From: Parapedobacter sp037190485
Lineage (GTDB): Bacteria; Bacteroidota; Bacteroidia; Sphingobacteriales; Sphingobacteriaceae
Assembly (NCBI GenBank): GCA_037190485.1
Contig: JBBCJB010000004.1
Span: 186,001-250,000, forward strand
DNA length: 64,000 nt
Reading direction: 5' to 3'
Shown here: positions 8,244 through 18,174 of the stretch, in pieces
Numbering within the stretch: position 1 is the stretch's first letter
How the letters are laid out: every line of letters starts with the position of its first letter
Position numbers and translations under genes: made by a program
Notes under the pieces: model-generated
What the model was told of the DNA's origin: nothing
What the model saw: only the letters and a program-made list of their open reading frames with translations
Database searches by the model: none

Positions 8244-9878
8244 CTAAAACCCTTTATCGGCCACATCCCACCACAGCCGGGTGCCGCCGTTGTCGGGTCC
8301 GCCCAACATGGCCACCGCTGCGGCTACCGCGTCGCTGTTGCTGTCATACTCGCGTTGCGGATACGGTATGCGTCGGATGCCAGGAATCGAAGGTATCGCC
8401 CCATTGCTGAAATTGACCACTACAGGGAACAGGATCGGGTAGCCCGTACGGCGGTATTCTGCCCAAGCCTCATCGCCATCCGGGTAGATCGCCAGCCATT
8501 TCTGGGTAATGATGCGTTCCAGTTTGCGGTCGTTTGACGCTGCTTCCTCCCACTGGATGGTGATGGTGCTTAGGTGGGGGGATCCCGTCAATACATCATT
8601 CGCACCGGGCGTTATGGCTTTGGGATCCCTGTATTCTGCCGGCTTGGCCGTAGCGTTACCGATATACGCAGAGGCCGCATTGGCTAATCCATGTTGCTCC
8701 ATCGATCGGCGGATGCCGGTCTCGTAATTGGTTTTGGCGTCGCCGGCACCAGCCCAGCCACGCAGCGCCGCCTCGGCCTTCAGGAACCAACTTTCCGCAG
8801 CCACCATCAGCTGCATCTTGTTGGGTTGCGTCACCAATTCCGAATATTGGTTGTAGCGATCTTTCCCGTCGATGTTGATACCGGCACGTATCCCTTGGTA
8901 CTTGCCGGCCACCACCGGGTCCTTGGCCGGTTGGAAATACTTCGGCAGCCTTGGATCATCGTATCCCAGCAGGAATGACTGCATGGGCGCCCCCATCCGC
9001 GTGTCGCTCCAATCGGCCGGACTGCTGATGATGTTCAGGGGGTGGTTGCCGGCCAGCGTCACGGCCCAGTTATCGGCGTTCTCGCTTACCAGTCCGCCAC
9101 TTTCGGGGTTCATGGCGCGCTCGCCCTGTGTTTTGGCTTGTTGCGGGTCGACCATCGAAATCCGCATCGCCAAGCGAAGGCGCAGCGTATTGGCCACCTT
9201 GATGAGCCTGCGGTAGTTGTCGCTGCCATAGCCCAGGTCACTCTTCTGCATCGCCGATCCAACAGGCTGCGTACCCAATTCCGAAAAAATCTGCACGGCC
9301 GTATCCAGGTCGGCGAAAAACTGCCGGTACACTTCAGGTTGGTCATCGTAATCCACTCCCCCCGTGGCATTTGCCTGATTATACTTACTGTAAATGATGG
9401 GCCCCAGTTTATCTGCCGTTCGGTGCATGGACGCTACCGCAAGCAATTTGGCGAATGCCTGGATGTCGCGCAATTCGGGCTTATCCTGCACGAATGCGCG
9501 AACCCGATAGAGCGGATTCATCGCCCGGATATAGCGATCGTTCCAGGTAGCTTGGTACCAGCCCTCGATCAAGTTGTACGTAAGGTTATTGGAGTTGCCC
9601 GCAAAATTATTCTGGGCAGCCAGGTAGCCGCCATAGGCATCGCTGGCCAGGTTGTTGGTGAGCTGGTATTCACCTACGTCACCCGGGATGATGTCGCGCT
9701 GTGCCTGTGCCAAAAACGATGCAATCAAGGCGTAGTCGGCGTTTGCCTGTTCATCGGTTACACCGATTGGGTTGGTGTTCAGGTCCTGGAATTCGTTGGT
9801 ACAGCCCCCGATTAGGCCCAATGCGAGTGCCAAAGCCGCCAGGTGGATGATTCGGGTTTCTTTTATGACTGATTTCAT
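8244..9878 (-). CDS. SusD/RagB-family outer-membrane lipoprotein (SusD_2-like)
   Basis: A 544-residue nutrient-binding lipoprotein that caps a SusC channel. The signal peptide ends LALGLIGGC, with the acylated cysteine near residue 26. The mature start CTNEFQDLNTNPIGVT is typical of SusD-like_2 proteins, and helical TPR-like segments fill the first 300 residues. It lies 14 bp downstream of a susC-type gene and is almost certainly in one operon with it. The glycan, peptide or other ligand cannot be read from the sequence, since no glycoside hydrolase is linked to the pair. Confidence 0.92.
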   Translation of the reverse strand: MKSVIKETRIIHLAALALALGLIGGCTNEFQDLNTNPIGVTDEQANADYALIASFLAQAQRDIIPGDVGEYQLTNNLASDAYGGYLAAQNNFAGNSNNLTYNLIEGWYQATWNDRYIRAMNPLYRVRAFVQDKPELRDIQAFAKLLAVASMHRTADKLGPIIYSKYNQANATGGVDYDDQPEVYRQFFADLDTAVQIFSELGTQPVGSAMQKSDLGYGSDNYRRLIKVANTLRLRLAMRISMVDPQQAKTQGERAMNPESGGLVSENADNWAVTLAGNHPLNIISSPADWSDTRMGAPMQSFLLGYDDPRLPKYFQPAKDPVVAGKYQGIRAGINIDGKDRYNQYSELVTQPNKMQLMVAAESWFLKAEAALRGWAGAGDAKTNYETGIRRSMEQHGLANAASAYIGNATAKPAEYRDPKAITPGANDVLTGSPHLSTITIQWEEAASNDRKLERIITQKWLAIYPDGDEAWAEYRRTGYPILFPVVVNFSNGAIPSIPGIRRIPYPQREYDSNSDAVAAAVAMLGGPDNGGTRLWWDVADKGF

Positions 9879-9892
9879 GACTTCGATGTTTT

Positions 9893-12800
9893 TTAAAAGG
9901 ATAACTTAAGCGTCATACCGAAACTGCGGGTGGTGGGTAGCCCGAAAGCGTCCAAGCCTTGTCCGCCCACGCCCGTGGTGGTGTTCAACTCCGGATCATA
10001 GGGCGCATCGTTGCGGAAGAAAAACAGGTTGCGTCCCACCAGGCTGATGTGCGCCTGCTGGAGACCGTCCCATTGGATAGGTAGCCGGTAACCCAGCGCG
10101 ATTTCGCGCAATCGGATATTGGTCGCTTCGTAGATCTGCCCCTCAATGATACCATCGCGGTTGCCGATACCGGCGTAGTAGGACTGCGCGGGCAGCTTGC
10201 CGGGATAAGCCGTGCCGTCCGAAAACACCGCCGGCACGTCCACGCCGCCTGCATCGCGTGCATCGGCTGATTCTTGGCTAACGCCGAATGAATTGAGGTA
10301 CCCCTGCGTGATGCTGATCACCTGGCCGCCAAACCGACCGTCGACGGTGAGCCCGAGCGACCAGTCGCCGTAGCTCACCGTATTGTTCCAGCCAACGAGC
10401 GCTTTGGGCGTGTTGTTGCCTAGATAGCCTATCTCGCCGTTCTGCGGCCTGCCATTCTCATCAACAACCAGCGTACCATTATCATCGCGCAGGAATTGCC
10501 GCCCCCAGAAATCGCCGAACGAACCGCCCAAACGCATCACGTTGAAGTTGCCCCCCACGCCATAGGTGTCGCTCAGCTCGGGCGCCAGTTCGAGGATCTT
10601 GTTGCGGTTCATGGTGAGGTTCACGCCCGAATTCCAGGTCAATTTTTCGCCTTTGAGGATGTCAACGCCCAATGTTGCCTCCAATCCTTTGTTCTCCACG
10701 TTACCTGCGTTGAGGAAAACGGTTGAATTCACAAAGCCGACCGGCCCCTGGTACTCAAAATATTGATTTCTCGTATTGGTTTTGTAAAAGGCGAGATCGA
10801 GGTTTATCCGGTTGTCCCAAAAACGGCCTTCGTAACCCAATTCATAACTACGGCTGATTTCGGGTTTGAGTGGCAGTCCTTTGTAGGGGCCCGCAACATT
10901 CGGCGTAAGCAGGCCCGTCGCCAACGTATTGATAGGAAACGTCGAAAACGGGCTCACGTCATTACCCACTTCGGCATACGAGAAACGGATCTTGCCGTAT
11001 GAAATCGCGCTCGGCAGGCTGAAGATATCGGTAATGACCGCATTCACCCCAGCCGACCAATAGAAATAACCCCGTTTTTCGCTAGGCGTGAAAGCCAGCG
11101 TGGACGACCAATCATTTCGAGCGGTTACATCCACATATACCAATTCCTTGAATCCAATGTTTGCCGCGCCAAAGATGGATTGGACCTGGCGGCGCAAAGC
11201 CACCTCAGTCAATGAATATATGGGGCGCTCACGGTAGATATTAGATAGGAGAAAAACGTTTGTAATCGCAAGATACCGTTGATCCAGGTTCCAACCGCGT
11301 GAGCGCTCATCGTTTATCGAACCACCGACATTGAAATTCAGGTGCCAATCGTCGCTCAGCTGCCTGTCGCCATTAAGCAACAAGTCTCCATACATTGCCG
11401 TGGTTTCGCTCTGCTCACGCTGGTAGCGGCCATTGTCCGGTAATTTTTCTATTTCCACGCCGTCTACGGTCTCCTTGACCGTCTCCCCGGAAACGATACC
11501 TTGCGTACCTGCATGCACCCGGCGCTCGAAACGATCCCAGCGCTTGTTGAGCGTACCGCGTGCCGCGATGTTCAACCAATCGTTGATCGCCCAGCGGAGC
11601 TGGGCCTGGCCGATCAGGTTATCGCGCGCCTGGTCGGTCGGGATGCGGTTCAGTACCCAGAATGGATTCTGCTGGTGGTGGGTCCCGCCCTTGCCCTCAT
11701 CGGCATTGATGTTCCACCAATCCTGCAACTGGAGGTTTCGCGTTTCCGAGAAATAAGTGTAATTCGTGCGGTAGCTATCGAAATCGAGTCCGCGGGGAAA
11801 CAGGTATGCGCCACTGATGGGACTGAAATACAATCCCGACGAGGGTCGATTATGTATTTGCTGCCGGGCATACATCAAGCTTCCATCAAACGACAGCTTG
11901 TCGTCAAAGAATTTGGTCGAATTGCGGAACGTTGCCGTATGCTGATTGAATGTGTTGGTCGGCAGGATGCCTTTATTGCTGGTGTTACCGTATGAAAAAT
12001 AGTTCTGCATCTTGTCCGTCCCGCCACTCAGCGAAACCGAGTTGATGAACGTCGTCCCGTTACGGTAAAAATCGTCGAGCGAATTGGAGAATGAGCCCCG
12101 CTCGCCCCAGCTCTCCTCGGACGCTTCCGTGGTTTGCCGATAGGTGGTTTGCAATTCGGGAATCAGGTAGGCTTGGTCGACGGTAACGCCGCTGGAGACA
12201 TCGATCCGTACCCGGCCTTCCGCCCCCTTTTTCGTGGTGATCATGATCGCGCCGTTGGCGCCCTGGCTGCCGTACAAAGCCGATGCGGAAGCACCTTTGA
12301 GCACGTTGATGCTCGCGATGTCATCGGCATTGAGCGTACTCAGGATGTCGCCGCGGTCTGTCCCGCCGCCAAAAGCGCCTTCCGAACCGCTACCCACGGT
12401 GTTGGTAATCGGGATACCGTCCACCACATACAGCGGTTGGTTGTTGCGGTTCGATTTGAAACCGCGCAGCACAATGTTTACCGAACCGCCTATCCCCGAC
12501 GAGCTCCGGTTTATCTGCATCCCGGAGACCTTACCGGTGAGGTTGTTCATCGGGTTGGCGTCTTTTACCCGCGTGAGTTCGTCTCCGCCGATCTGCTGGG
12601 TCGCATAGGTGAGGCTTTTGGCTTTACGCTCGATGCCGAGCGCGGTTACCACCACTTCACTCAATTGATCGGTCGCCATCGTCAATTCGATGGTTACGGT
12701 GTTGTCTGTGGCGGATACCGCCCGGGTGGTTTCACGGTAACCGATGGACGAGACGATGAGTGTCGTTCCACCTTCGGGGATGTCGATGGCGAAGGTTCCA

Positions 12801-12970
12801 TCGTTGGCCGTGGACGTCGCCACGTTGCCGGTTGCCAATTTGACCGTTGCGCCGGCTACCGGAACCTTCCCGTCTGCGTCGACGACTTTGCCGGCAAGCG
12901 GCCGTGTCTGCGCCAGCGCCGTTGCAGCCAGCAACAGCCCTAGCGCAATCGTAAATGTGTGTTTTATCAT
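9893..12970 (-). CDS. SusC/RagA-family TonB-linked outer-membrane channel
   Basis: A 1025-residue TonB-dependent transporter. The ATG at 12970 (MIKHTFTIALGLLLAATALA, a signal peptide) is preferred to a TTG eight codons upstream. A carboxypeptidase-regulatory-like domain covers about residues 22-100. Then comes a plug with NNLTGKVSGMQI and the SusC signature LYVVDGIPI. The rest is a 22-strand-type barrel ending with an aromatic residue (MTLKLSF). It lacks an STN domain, so it is not expected to signal to FecR directly. It is paired with the SusD gene downstream. A terminator between it and the sigma gene upstream suggests its own promoter. Confidence 0.95.
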   Translation of the reverse strand: MIKHTFTIALGLLLAATALAQTRPLAGKVVDADGKVPVAGATVKLATGNVATSTANDGTFAIDIPEGGTTLIVSSIGYRETTRAVSATDNTVTIELTMATDQLSEVVVTALGIERKAKSLTYATQQIGGDELTRVKDANPMNNLTGKVSGMQINRSSSGIGGSVNIVLRGFKSNRNNQPLYVVDGIPITNTVGSGSEGAFGGGTDRGDILSTLNADDIASINVLKGASASALYGSQGANGAIMITTKKGAEGRVRIDVSSGVTVDQAYLIPELQTTYRQTTEASEESWGERGSFSNSLDDFYRNGTTFINSVSLSGGTDKMQNYFSYGNTSNKGILPTNTFNQHTATFRNSTKFFDDKLSFDGSLMYARQQIHNRPSSGLYFSPISGAYLFPRGLDFDSYRTNYTYFSETRNLQLQDWWNINADEGKGGTHHQQNPFWVLNRIPTDQARDNLIGQAQLRWAINDWLNIAARGTLNKRWDRFERRVHAGTQGIVSGETVKETVDGVEIEKLPDNGRYQREQSETTAMYGDLLLNGDRQLSDDWHLNFNVGGSINDERSRGWNLDQRYLAITNVFLLSNIYRERPIYSLTEVALRRQVQSIFGAANIGFKELVYVDVTARNDWSSTLAFTPSEKRGYFYWSAGVNAVITDIFSLPSAISYGKIRFSYAEVGNDVSPFSTFPINTLATGLLTPNVAGPYKGLPLKPEISRSYELGYEGRFWDNRINLDLAFYKTNTRNQYFEYQGPVGFVNSTVFLNAGNVENKGLEATLGVDILKGEKLTWNSGVNLTMNRNKILELAPELSDTYGVGGNFNVMRLGGSFGDFWGRQFLRDDNGTLVVDENGRPQNGEIGYLGNNTPKALVGWNNTVSYGDWSLGLTVDGRFGGQVISITQGYLNSFGVSQESADARDAGGVDVPAVFSDGTAYPGKLPAQSYYAGIGNRDGIIEGQIYEATNIRLREIALGYRLPIQWDGLQQAHISLVGRNLFFFRNDAPYDPELNTTTGVGGQGLDAFGLPTTRSFGMTLKLSF

Positions 12971-13069
12971 AACTATTGAATTGGTGACCCACAAGCGGGT
13001 AAAACGACGAATAAACGTTTTAGCAGCCCGTTTGTTTTCAATACGGCCAATATTGATTTTTTACCCCAT

Positions 13070-13096
13070 AAAAAATGCCGTTTCCGGAAAAAGGCA
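13070..13096 (-). terminator. Rho-independent terminator after the ECF sigma gene
   Basis: Reading the minus strand, TGCC and GGCA bracket a self-complementary TTCCGGAA core and are followed directly by six T residues. It sits just after the stop codon of the 13102-13641 sigma gene and before the SusC gene, so it should separate the two transcripts. Confidence 0.65.
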
Positions 13097-13101
13097 GGGA
13101 T

Positions 13102-13641
13102 TTACACCTCCTCGCGCAAGTCGGCCTTCAGCGTGTCCAATGCCCGGTAGACCAGCTTATAGGCTGCCGTGGTCTGGATATCGAAATGCTCGGCTAGTTC
13201 AGCATAACTGTATTCTTCGCCGTAAAATAGGTAGATCGCCTCACGTTGCCTTTCGGTAAGCTGGGCCATCCGTTTACGCATGCCGGCAGAAAAGGGCACA
13301 GGGTCTTCCTCGTGGAAATAAACACCTTCATGCGTGGCCATCAGTTCCTCGGTGTGCCCCACGTAACTTTCCTTTCTACGTTGGTTGGTTTTGTTGATGA
13401 TGATGTTGCGCTGGGCTTTGATGAGGTAGTGTTTCACCGAAGCCGGCGCCGCGTTCAAGGAACCTCGGTTGTTCCACAACTTCACGAAGAGATCCTGTAC
13501 GCACTCCGACGCGAGCGATTCATCCTTTGCGTAGCCCAATGCATACTGCTTTAGTACCGGATAATAAGCATCATAGAGCGCCTTGAACGCCTGATCTCCG
13601 CCACCTACGAATATTCGCCAGTATTCCTTGTTATCCACCAT
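13102..13641 (-). CDS. ECF-type RNA polymerase sigma factor
   Basis: A 179-residue extracytoplasmic-function sigma-70 factor of the Bacteroidota FecI-like group. Region 2 is at about 20-90 (AFKALYDAYYPVLKQYAL, ECVQDLFVKLWNNR). Region 4 is at about 125-175 (LTERQREAIYLFYGEEYSYAEL, then a helix-turn-helix). A sigma of this type is normally beside its FecR anti-sigma. Here the neighbour upstream is a peptidase-like gene, and the nearest same-strand FecR gene starts 9.8 kb upstream at the head of the same gene run. The TonB receptor with an STN domain in between makes a FecI-FecR-receptor circuit plausible. Confidence 0.9.
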   Translation of the reverse strand: MVDNKEYWRIFVGGGDQAFKALYDAYYPVLKQYALGYAKDESLASECVQDLFVKLWNNRGSLNAAPASVKHYLIKAQRNIIINKTNQRRKESYVGHTEELMATHEGVYFHEEDPVPFSAGMRKRMAQLTERQREAIYLFYGEEYSYAELAEHFDIQTTAAYKLVYRALDTLKADLREEV

Positions 13642-13741
13642 TGCCGATCACTTCGCCGATCAGCAAATATACATTTATTTAGAATAATTCCAAACAAACA
13701 TTGCAAGCCATGCGCACAACCGCCTACAAGCCCTACGCCGA

Positions 13742-15976
13742 TCAGAACCGTTGATTATATTCGAGTATCGCTTTCGTTTTCAACGCCTGCGTCCTCACGG
13801 CTCCCGCCGTACCCGGGTCGTCTATCCATGATTGACAGTGGGCAATGATCGCATCCTTCCGGTACGACTTTCCAAACCAGGCCAGCGCCTCCAATCCGGC
13901 CACCTTGATCTCTTCCGGGGCGTCTTCTTTGCTTATCACCGCGATCACGAACGGGATTGCCTGGTGGTAGCGGTATCCGCGCAACGTGCGTATGGCCGAT
14001 GCCAGCGCCTTGGTATCGGAAAAATCCGCCGGCGTTGCTTGATACTGCTGTTCCAGCGTCCGCTGCTGGCCGTTCAAGGTTTGCGCGATCCGTTCGCGCA
14101 GCAGATCGATATCGCTGATGCGCGGCGAGGCCGCGAGTTCCGCATCGAGCGCCTTGCGTGCCTCTTCCGGCGGAAAAACGGCCAGCGCTTGCCGCAGCTT
14201 GGATTGGATGCGCTCGGAATAGCGATCGTGCACCGCCATCCGGACCATCTCGGGCAACCACTCGTTACCGCCGTGTTCGCCCACCATCGTGATGGCGAAG
14301 CGTCGTGTCAGCTCATGCGGGTCGCGCAAGGCAATCAACAGCGCATCATGGTAGTTGGCATCGTCCAGGCGGTTGAGCATGAGCAGTGCCTGTTGCCGCA
14401 CTACGGCATACGGCGAATGTTCCACCTTGCGCCTGAACCGTGCGGATGCCGCCACGCCTTCCTGCCAGTAAAATTGTTTCAATGCCAAGGATTCGATAGC
14501 CGGGATGCCGCTATCCGCCCCACCGCGCCACGTTTTCCGGTGTGCTTCTGGATACGCCAGCGCTTCGTTCAGGTCAGCATCATAGCTCCCGGCGTACGCA
14601 AAAGCCGGATCGCCGAACAGGTGGCTTTCCAGGTAAGCCACTTGCTTGAGCCAATGCCCTAACCGCACACCGTAGGCCAGCAATCCGAGGTGCTCATTGG
14701 CCCAAAGATCTTGCGCCACACCGACACTGTTGGCAAAGACCGCGATGTTCTCCCCCTCTCCAAACGGATAATGTGCCGCGATGTAATCCGCCCGATGGAA
14801 CGCACCGTTATCGCAGGCGTCCAATAAGACAAACGGTGTACCCGGCGGAAATCGCCTGAGGTCGGCAATGTGGATATCGGTCGACGCATTGAGCAAGGAA
14901 TCGGCCAACAGCACCGAATCGGCAATGGCGTCATCCATCCAGGCGATGGGTACACCCAACCATTCGTGAAAATACCGTTTCCGGGCTTCCACATCCCCCC
15001 CGCTGCTATGGGTATCCTGTATTTTGTTTCGTAGGTAGCGTTTGATGTTGTCTATCGAAGGCTGGGGGTTGCTTACATACGGATAACCGTTGATGAGCTG
15101 CAGGTCGTCACTCCCGTGGTGATGGAGAACAACCAGGTCCGTGTTCCCATCCTGCAACGTATTCAGTAGTGCATGTTTCATCATGGGATCCATCCGGAAA
15201 TTGAGGAACGTCGATTTCCCACCCGGCACGAATAACTGCGGCAGCTCTTCTTTCAGCGCCATCCGTTCGGCCGCCCACGCGTCCATCGATTCGGAGTGGT
15301 AGCCGTGTCCGGAATAGCTCGCCATGGTGCGCAGGGGCATGGGTGCCGTGCGGTGCTGCCGTGCAGCCTTGGCCAGGTATTCGCCGATCTGCGTATGCGC
15401 GTCCTTACCCTCCACGAGGGGCGGCTTGATCCGGGCCGTATAGATGTCCATCCGTATCTCATGCGGCGAATCGGCATCCAGGCTGTAATAAAAATATCCG
15501 CGTTCGGTCGAGTCCCGTTTGATAAAACTGAACTTAAGGTCGAAATCGTCGTAAAACCGGTCGGAAGGAACCGACGAACGCTTCCAATCGACCCGTTGGT
15601 TCATCTTGAAGATAGACGTCAGGTGCTGCGCATCGCGGATCATGGGGATGGGGATATCACCTACCAGTACCGCCCCTTCCAGCCGGGGCTTGCGCGCATG
15701 CAATGCCTGCAGTATGGACCGGATTTCCTCCGGCCGTGTCCAGTCGTGCGCCACCAGGTATGTCCCCAATCCTTTTGCCTCGAGCGCCGAGCGGTAGGCA
15801 TCGATCTCGTTGGCTACCGCTGCCGCCGTCCGGGCGTCGACAACGATTGCAAAGGTGGTCTTCCCTCCGTTCACCCTGGGCTCCTGTACCGTTTGCCCTG
15901 CCAGCGGCGCGACCGAGCCCATCAAAAGCGCGAACAGCAACACTGGGGCCCATGTCTTAACGTTGTTATTATGCAT
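13742..15976 (-). CDS. Secreted C25 (gingipain-like) peptidase relative with HEAT-like C-terminal repeats
   Basis: A 744-residue secreted protein; the signal peptide ends near residue 27 (VAPLAG). Residues 40-463 look like the clan CD peptidase C25 fold. A first strand (TFAIVVD) precedes GAVLVGDIPIP, then an Arg/Asp segment YTARIKP. The histidine motif LHHHGSDD lies near 285-288 and the cysteine motif LLDACDNGAF has Cys388. The end SHLFGDPAFAYAG matches where C25 domains close. Residues of about 500-740 form paired helices of HEAT type, as adaptor or substrate-recognition repeats do. It lacks an evident C-terminal type IX sorting domain. The His/Cys pair suggests activity, but substrate specificity is unknown. 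It belongs to the minus-strand run with the DUF4876/DUF6850 genes. Confidence 0.7.
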   Translation of the reverse strand: MHNNNVKTWAPVLLFALLMGSVAPLAGQTVQEPRVNGGKTTFAIVVDARTAAAVANEIDAYRSALEAKGLGTYLVAHDWTRPEEIRSILQALHARKPRLEGAVLVGDIPIPMIRDAQHLTSIFKMNQRVDWKRSSVPSDRFYDDFDLKFSFIKRDSTERGYFYYSLDADSPHEIRMDIYTARIKPPLVEGKDAHTQIGEYLAKAARQHRTAPMPLRTMASYSGHGYHSESMDAWAAERMALKEELPQLFVPGGKSTFLNFRMDPMMKHALLNTLQDGNTDLVVLHHHGSDDLQLINGYPYVSNPQPSIDNIKRYLRNKIQDTHSSGGDVEARKRYFHEWLGVPIAWMDDAIADSVLLADSLLNASTDIHIADLRRFPPGTPFVLLDACDNGAFHRADYIAAHYPFGEGENIAVFANSVGVAQDLWANEHLGLLAYGVRLGHWLKQVAYLESHLFGDPAFAYAGSYDADLNEALAYPEAHRKTWRGGADSGIPAIESLALKQFYWQEGVAASARFRRKVEHSPYAVVRQQALLMLNRLDDANYHDALLIALRDPHELTRRFAITMVGEHGGNEWLPEMVRMAVHDRYSERIQSKLRQALAVFPPEEARKALDAELAASPRISDIDLLRERIAQTLNGQQRTLEQQYQATPADFSDTKALASAIRTLRGYRYHQAIPFVIAVISKEDAPEEIKVAGLEALAWFGKSYRKDAIIAHCQSWIDDPGTAGAVRTQALKTKAILEYNQRF

Positions 15977-15992
15977 CCGTTTCGGTGTATGA

Positions 15993-16610
15993 TTAATGTT
16001 GGTGTCCGATGTTTTCGGGGTTGATCATGATGTGCGCCTTGTACGTACCTTCATCCATCAGCCAAGGCATACCCGGTACATCCGGTTTATTGGATAGGCC
16101 CAAGTCGGCCGCCATTGCATAAGGGATGTAGATGACGTAACGCCGTTTCGCATCCCGGATTTCGCCGGTTTCCGGATCCAGGGCATCCGCTTTGCCCCAA
16201 TACCCATACAGCGTACTCGGGCCTTTGGGCATGGCCAGCGTTCCCGATTTGATTTCCGCCTCGCGTATCGCGTCTCGCTCGCCACGCTTGCCGCCGGCAG
16301 TCAGCTCGCGTCCGCGCGCCATGAACGGATCCAGGCTTTGCGGATAGGCATAGGCATAGAGGAAGCCCGCCGTCTGTTTGGGCGCCAGGCATACGAAATC
16401 GTTGGTTCCCTCGCGCAATACGGTAAAATCGCCCGTAGGCGTATACCCATACACTTTGGCGCCGTCGCGCTTATCTTCCGGTGCCGCCCATACGGCTACC
16501 TTGATCTGTACCTCCGCCGGCAACACCTGTGCCGGCGACTGCTGCTGTCCGTGTGCCCGTCCGCCCCAACCCAGCGCAACCAGCATCATCACTAAAAATC
16601 TCATTTTCAT
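15993..16610 (-). CDS. Secreted protein of unknown function
   Basis: A 205-residue protein with a signal peptide (about 1-21, ending GGRAHG) and no membrane helix or lipobox. The mature part is rich in short motifs that look conserved (PTGDFTVLREGTNDFVCLAP, PGMPWLMDEGTYKAHIM). It includes one cysteine and several His/Asp/Glu near the end. I do not recognise a named domain. It lies 16 bp upstream of the peptidase-like gene and 11 bp downstream of the DUF6850 gene, so it is part of the operon and probably periplasmic or surface-exposed. Confidence 0.75.
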   Translation of the reverse strand: MKMRFLVMMLVALGWGGRAHGQQQSPAQVLPAEVQIKVAVWAAPEDKRDGAKVYGYTPTGDFTVLREGTNDFVCLAPKQTAGFLYAYAYPQSLDPFMARGRELTAGGKRGERDAIREAEIKSGTLAMPKGPSTLYGYWGKADALDPETGEIRDAKRRYVIYIPYAMAADLGLSNKPDVPGMPWLMDEGTYKAHIMINPENIGHQH

Positions 16611-16621
16611 AACCTATCCAT

Positions 16622-18160
16622 TTAATAATACATGCCTACCTGGACCTTCAACTCCCCACGATTCCGGCCATAACCCAAGTCGTTCGGCTCCGATAACCGA
16701 TGCCACGCGCGCCCCGTCAGCCCGACAAAAAAATTGCGGGCCCGCACAACCGGCCTGCCCGGCACAAATACATAGCGCATCCCCAACCCATAGGCCAGTA
16801 TCGATGCGGTCTGGTAATCCTGGTCGGGCACGAGCAACGCGTGCGCAATGTTTGCCGACTCGCCGTGATACGCGAGTGCTTCCGAAATGGCTTCCCGGTA
16901 CCCGATATCCGCATTGATCGATAGACGCCGGGAGAGCCAGCTCCCCCCCTCGACCGAAACCATGACCTGCCCAAATGCCTGCTGGCTTATGGCCGGCGTA
17001 GTGGGGTACGTGGCCCGGAAATCCCGGTAGTGTACGGTGGGCGATACGTACCAACGATAGGGAACACCGCCGTGGTGCCGCATCCACTCATAGCCAAGGG
17101 CGGCTGCACGTTGTTCTTCGCGGTACATATCGCCTTCAAAAACCAACGCCCCCGACACGTAGTGGTACTCACGGCCAATTGTCCGGTAAGCCTCGGCCTC
17201 CAGGGACACCGTGTGTTCCATCCGGCCGCGGCTGTAGCGCAAGGTAGAACTGCCCGAAAACCGATCGTTTCTGAAATCGCCCGATGAGCGCGGGGGCATG
17301 GTACCGTCCTGCGTCGATTCGCGATGGCCGGCATATCCCAGTTCGCTCAGCCATTGCATCGCGCCGTTCACCCTGTACAGATGCTGTAAGCCACCCCCCA
17401 TTGCCGTTGCCCGATACAGCCGGGTGTATCCGGATGAAACTGGTAAAATCTGGTCGTGGAACGATAGGCCCTTCAGCCGGTAGATCCCCTGCACAAACGG
17501 TGCACGGATCATTACGCTGATATCCTCCTTTACGCTGCGGTATTGCACATGTGCCCCCACTATATGGTGGGCGCCGACCGCCAAGCTCACCGAAGGCCGC
17601 AGGGTGATGTCGTTGACATTGCTCAACGGTCGTGGATCGCGGTTCTTCGCCCCGCTGCCCAGCCGGTAGTCGACGGCAAAACCCGCATTCAGCCCCTTGC
17701 TTATCGGCACGGAAACGCCCGCTTCAAGGGCGAAATGGTGTTTTTTCCAATCTCCAATCGTCGAATCGGCCAATACGAACGGTGTACCGCTGAATGGATC
17801 CATCATTGCCGTCCAGCGCCGATCCCGCTGCCGCTCGTGCTGATACATAAACCGGCCATGCAACAACCATGTTCCGGCATGCTGGTAACGTTCGGTACCA
17901 AAGGCCACGACCTGTGCTGACCTGGGATCCTGCGGACGGCGCAACCCGCCCCCAAGCACTTGCCCATCAAACCGGGCATACCCCGCATCCGGCAGGCTAT
18001 CCGCCAACAGTAGCGCATCGTTACCGCTCCGGAGCGAAAGCGACCGGGCAACGCCGCTATCCCACCGCGCAAGGGCATGCGTGGTGTCCGCGCGCTGCGC
18101 CGCTACATCGTAGCCGCACGCCAGCAACAAACAACCGGTTAACAAACCGTACCTTACCAT
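16622..18160 (-). CDS. DUF6850-family outer-membrane beta-barrel protein
   Basis: A 512-residue protein with a signal peptide (1-21, ending YDVAA). Alternating amphipathic strands run through the whole length and it ends in a terminal aromatic pair (VQVGMYY), as an outer-membrane barrel does. Sequence character and its place directly after a DUF4876 gene and a TonB receptor match the DUF6850 family, which occurs in this same three-gene set in other Bacteroidota (recalled knowledge, not searched). Its role is unknown; it may be an accessory pore or structural partner for the TonB receptor. Confidence 0.75.
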   Translation of the reverse strand: MVRYGLLTGCLLLACGYDVAAQRADTTHALARWDSGVARSLSLRSGNDALLLADSLPDAGYARFDGQVLGGGLRRPQDPRSAQVVAFGTERYQHAGTWLLHGRFMYQHERQRDRRWTAMMDPFSGTPFVLADSTIGDWKKHHFALEAGVSVPISKGLNAGFAVDYRLGSGAKNRDPRPLSNVNDITLRPSVSLAVGAHHIVGAHVQYRSVKEDISVMIRAPFVQGIYRLKGLSFHDQILPVSSGYTRLYRATAMGGGLQHLYRVNGAMQWLSELGYAGHRESTQDGTMPPRSSGDFRNDRFSGSSTLRYSRGRMEHTVSLEAEAYRTIGREYHYVSGALVFEGDMYREEQRAAALGYEWMRHHGGVPYRWYVSPTVHYRDFRATYPTTPAISQQAFGQVMVSVEGGSWLSRRLSINADIGYREAISEALAYHGESANIAHALLVPDQDYQTASILAYGLGMRYVFVPGRPVVRARNFFVGLTGRAWHRLSEPNDLGYGRNRGELKVQVGMYY

Positions 18161-18174
18161 CCGGCCTTACCCCT

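Noticed and set aside
9042..9815. 257-codon plus-strand frame opposite the SusD gene
   Set aside because: Antisense to a well-supported SusD-like protein, with arginine/histidine-rich shadow composition and no domain pattern.
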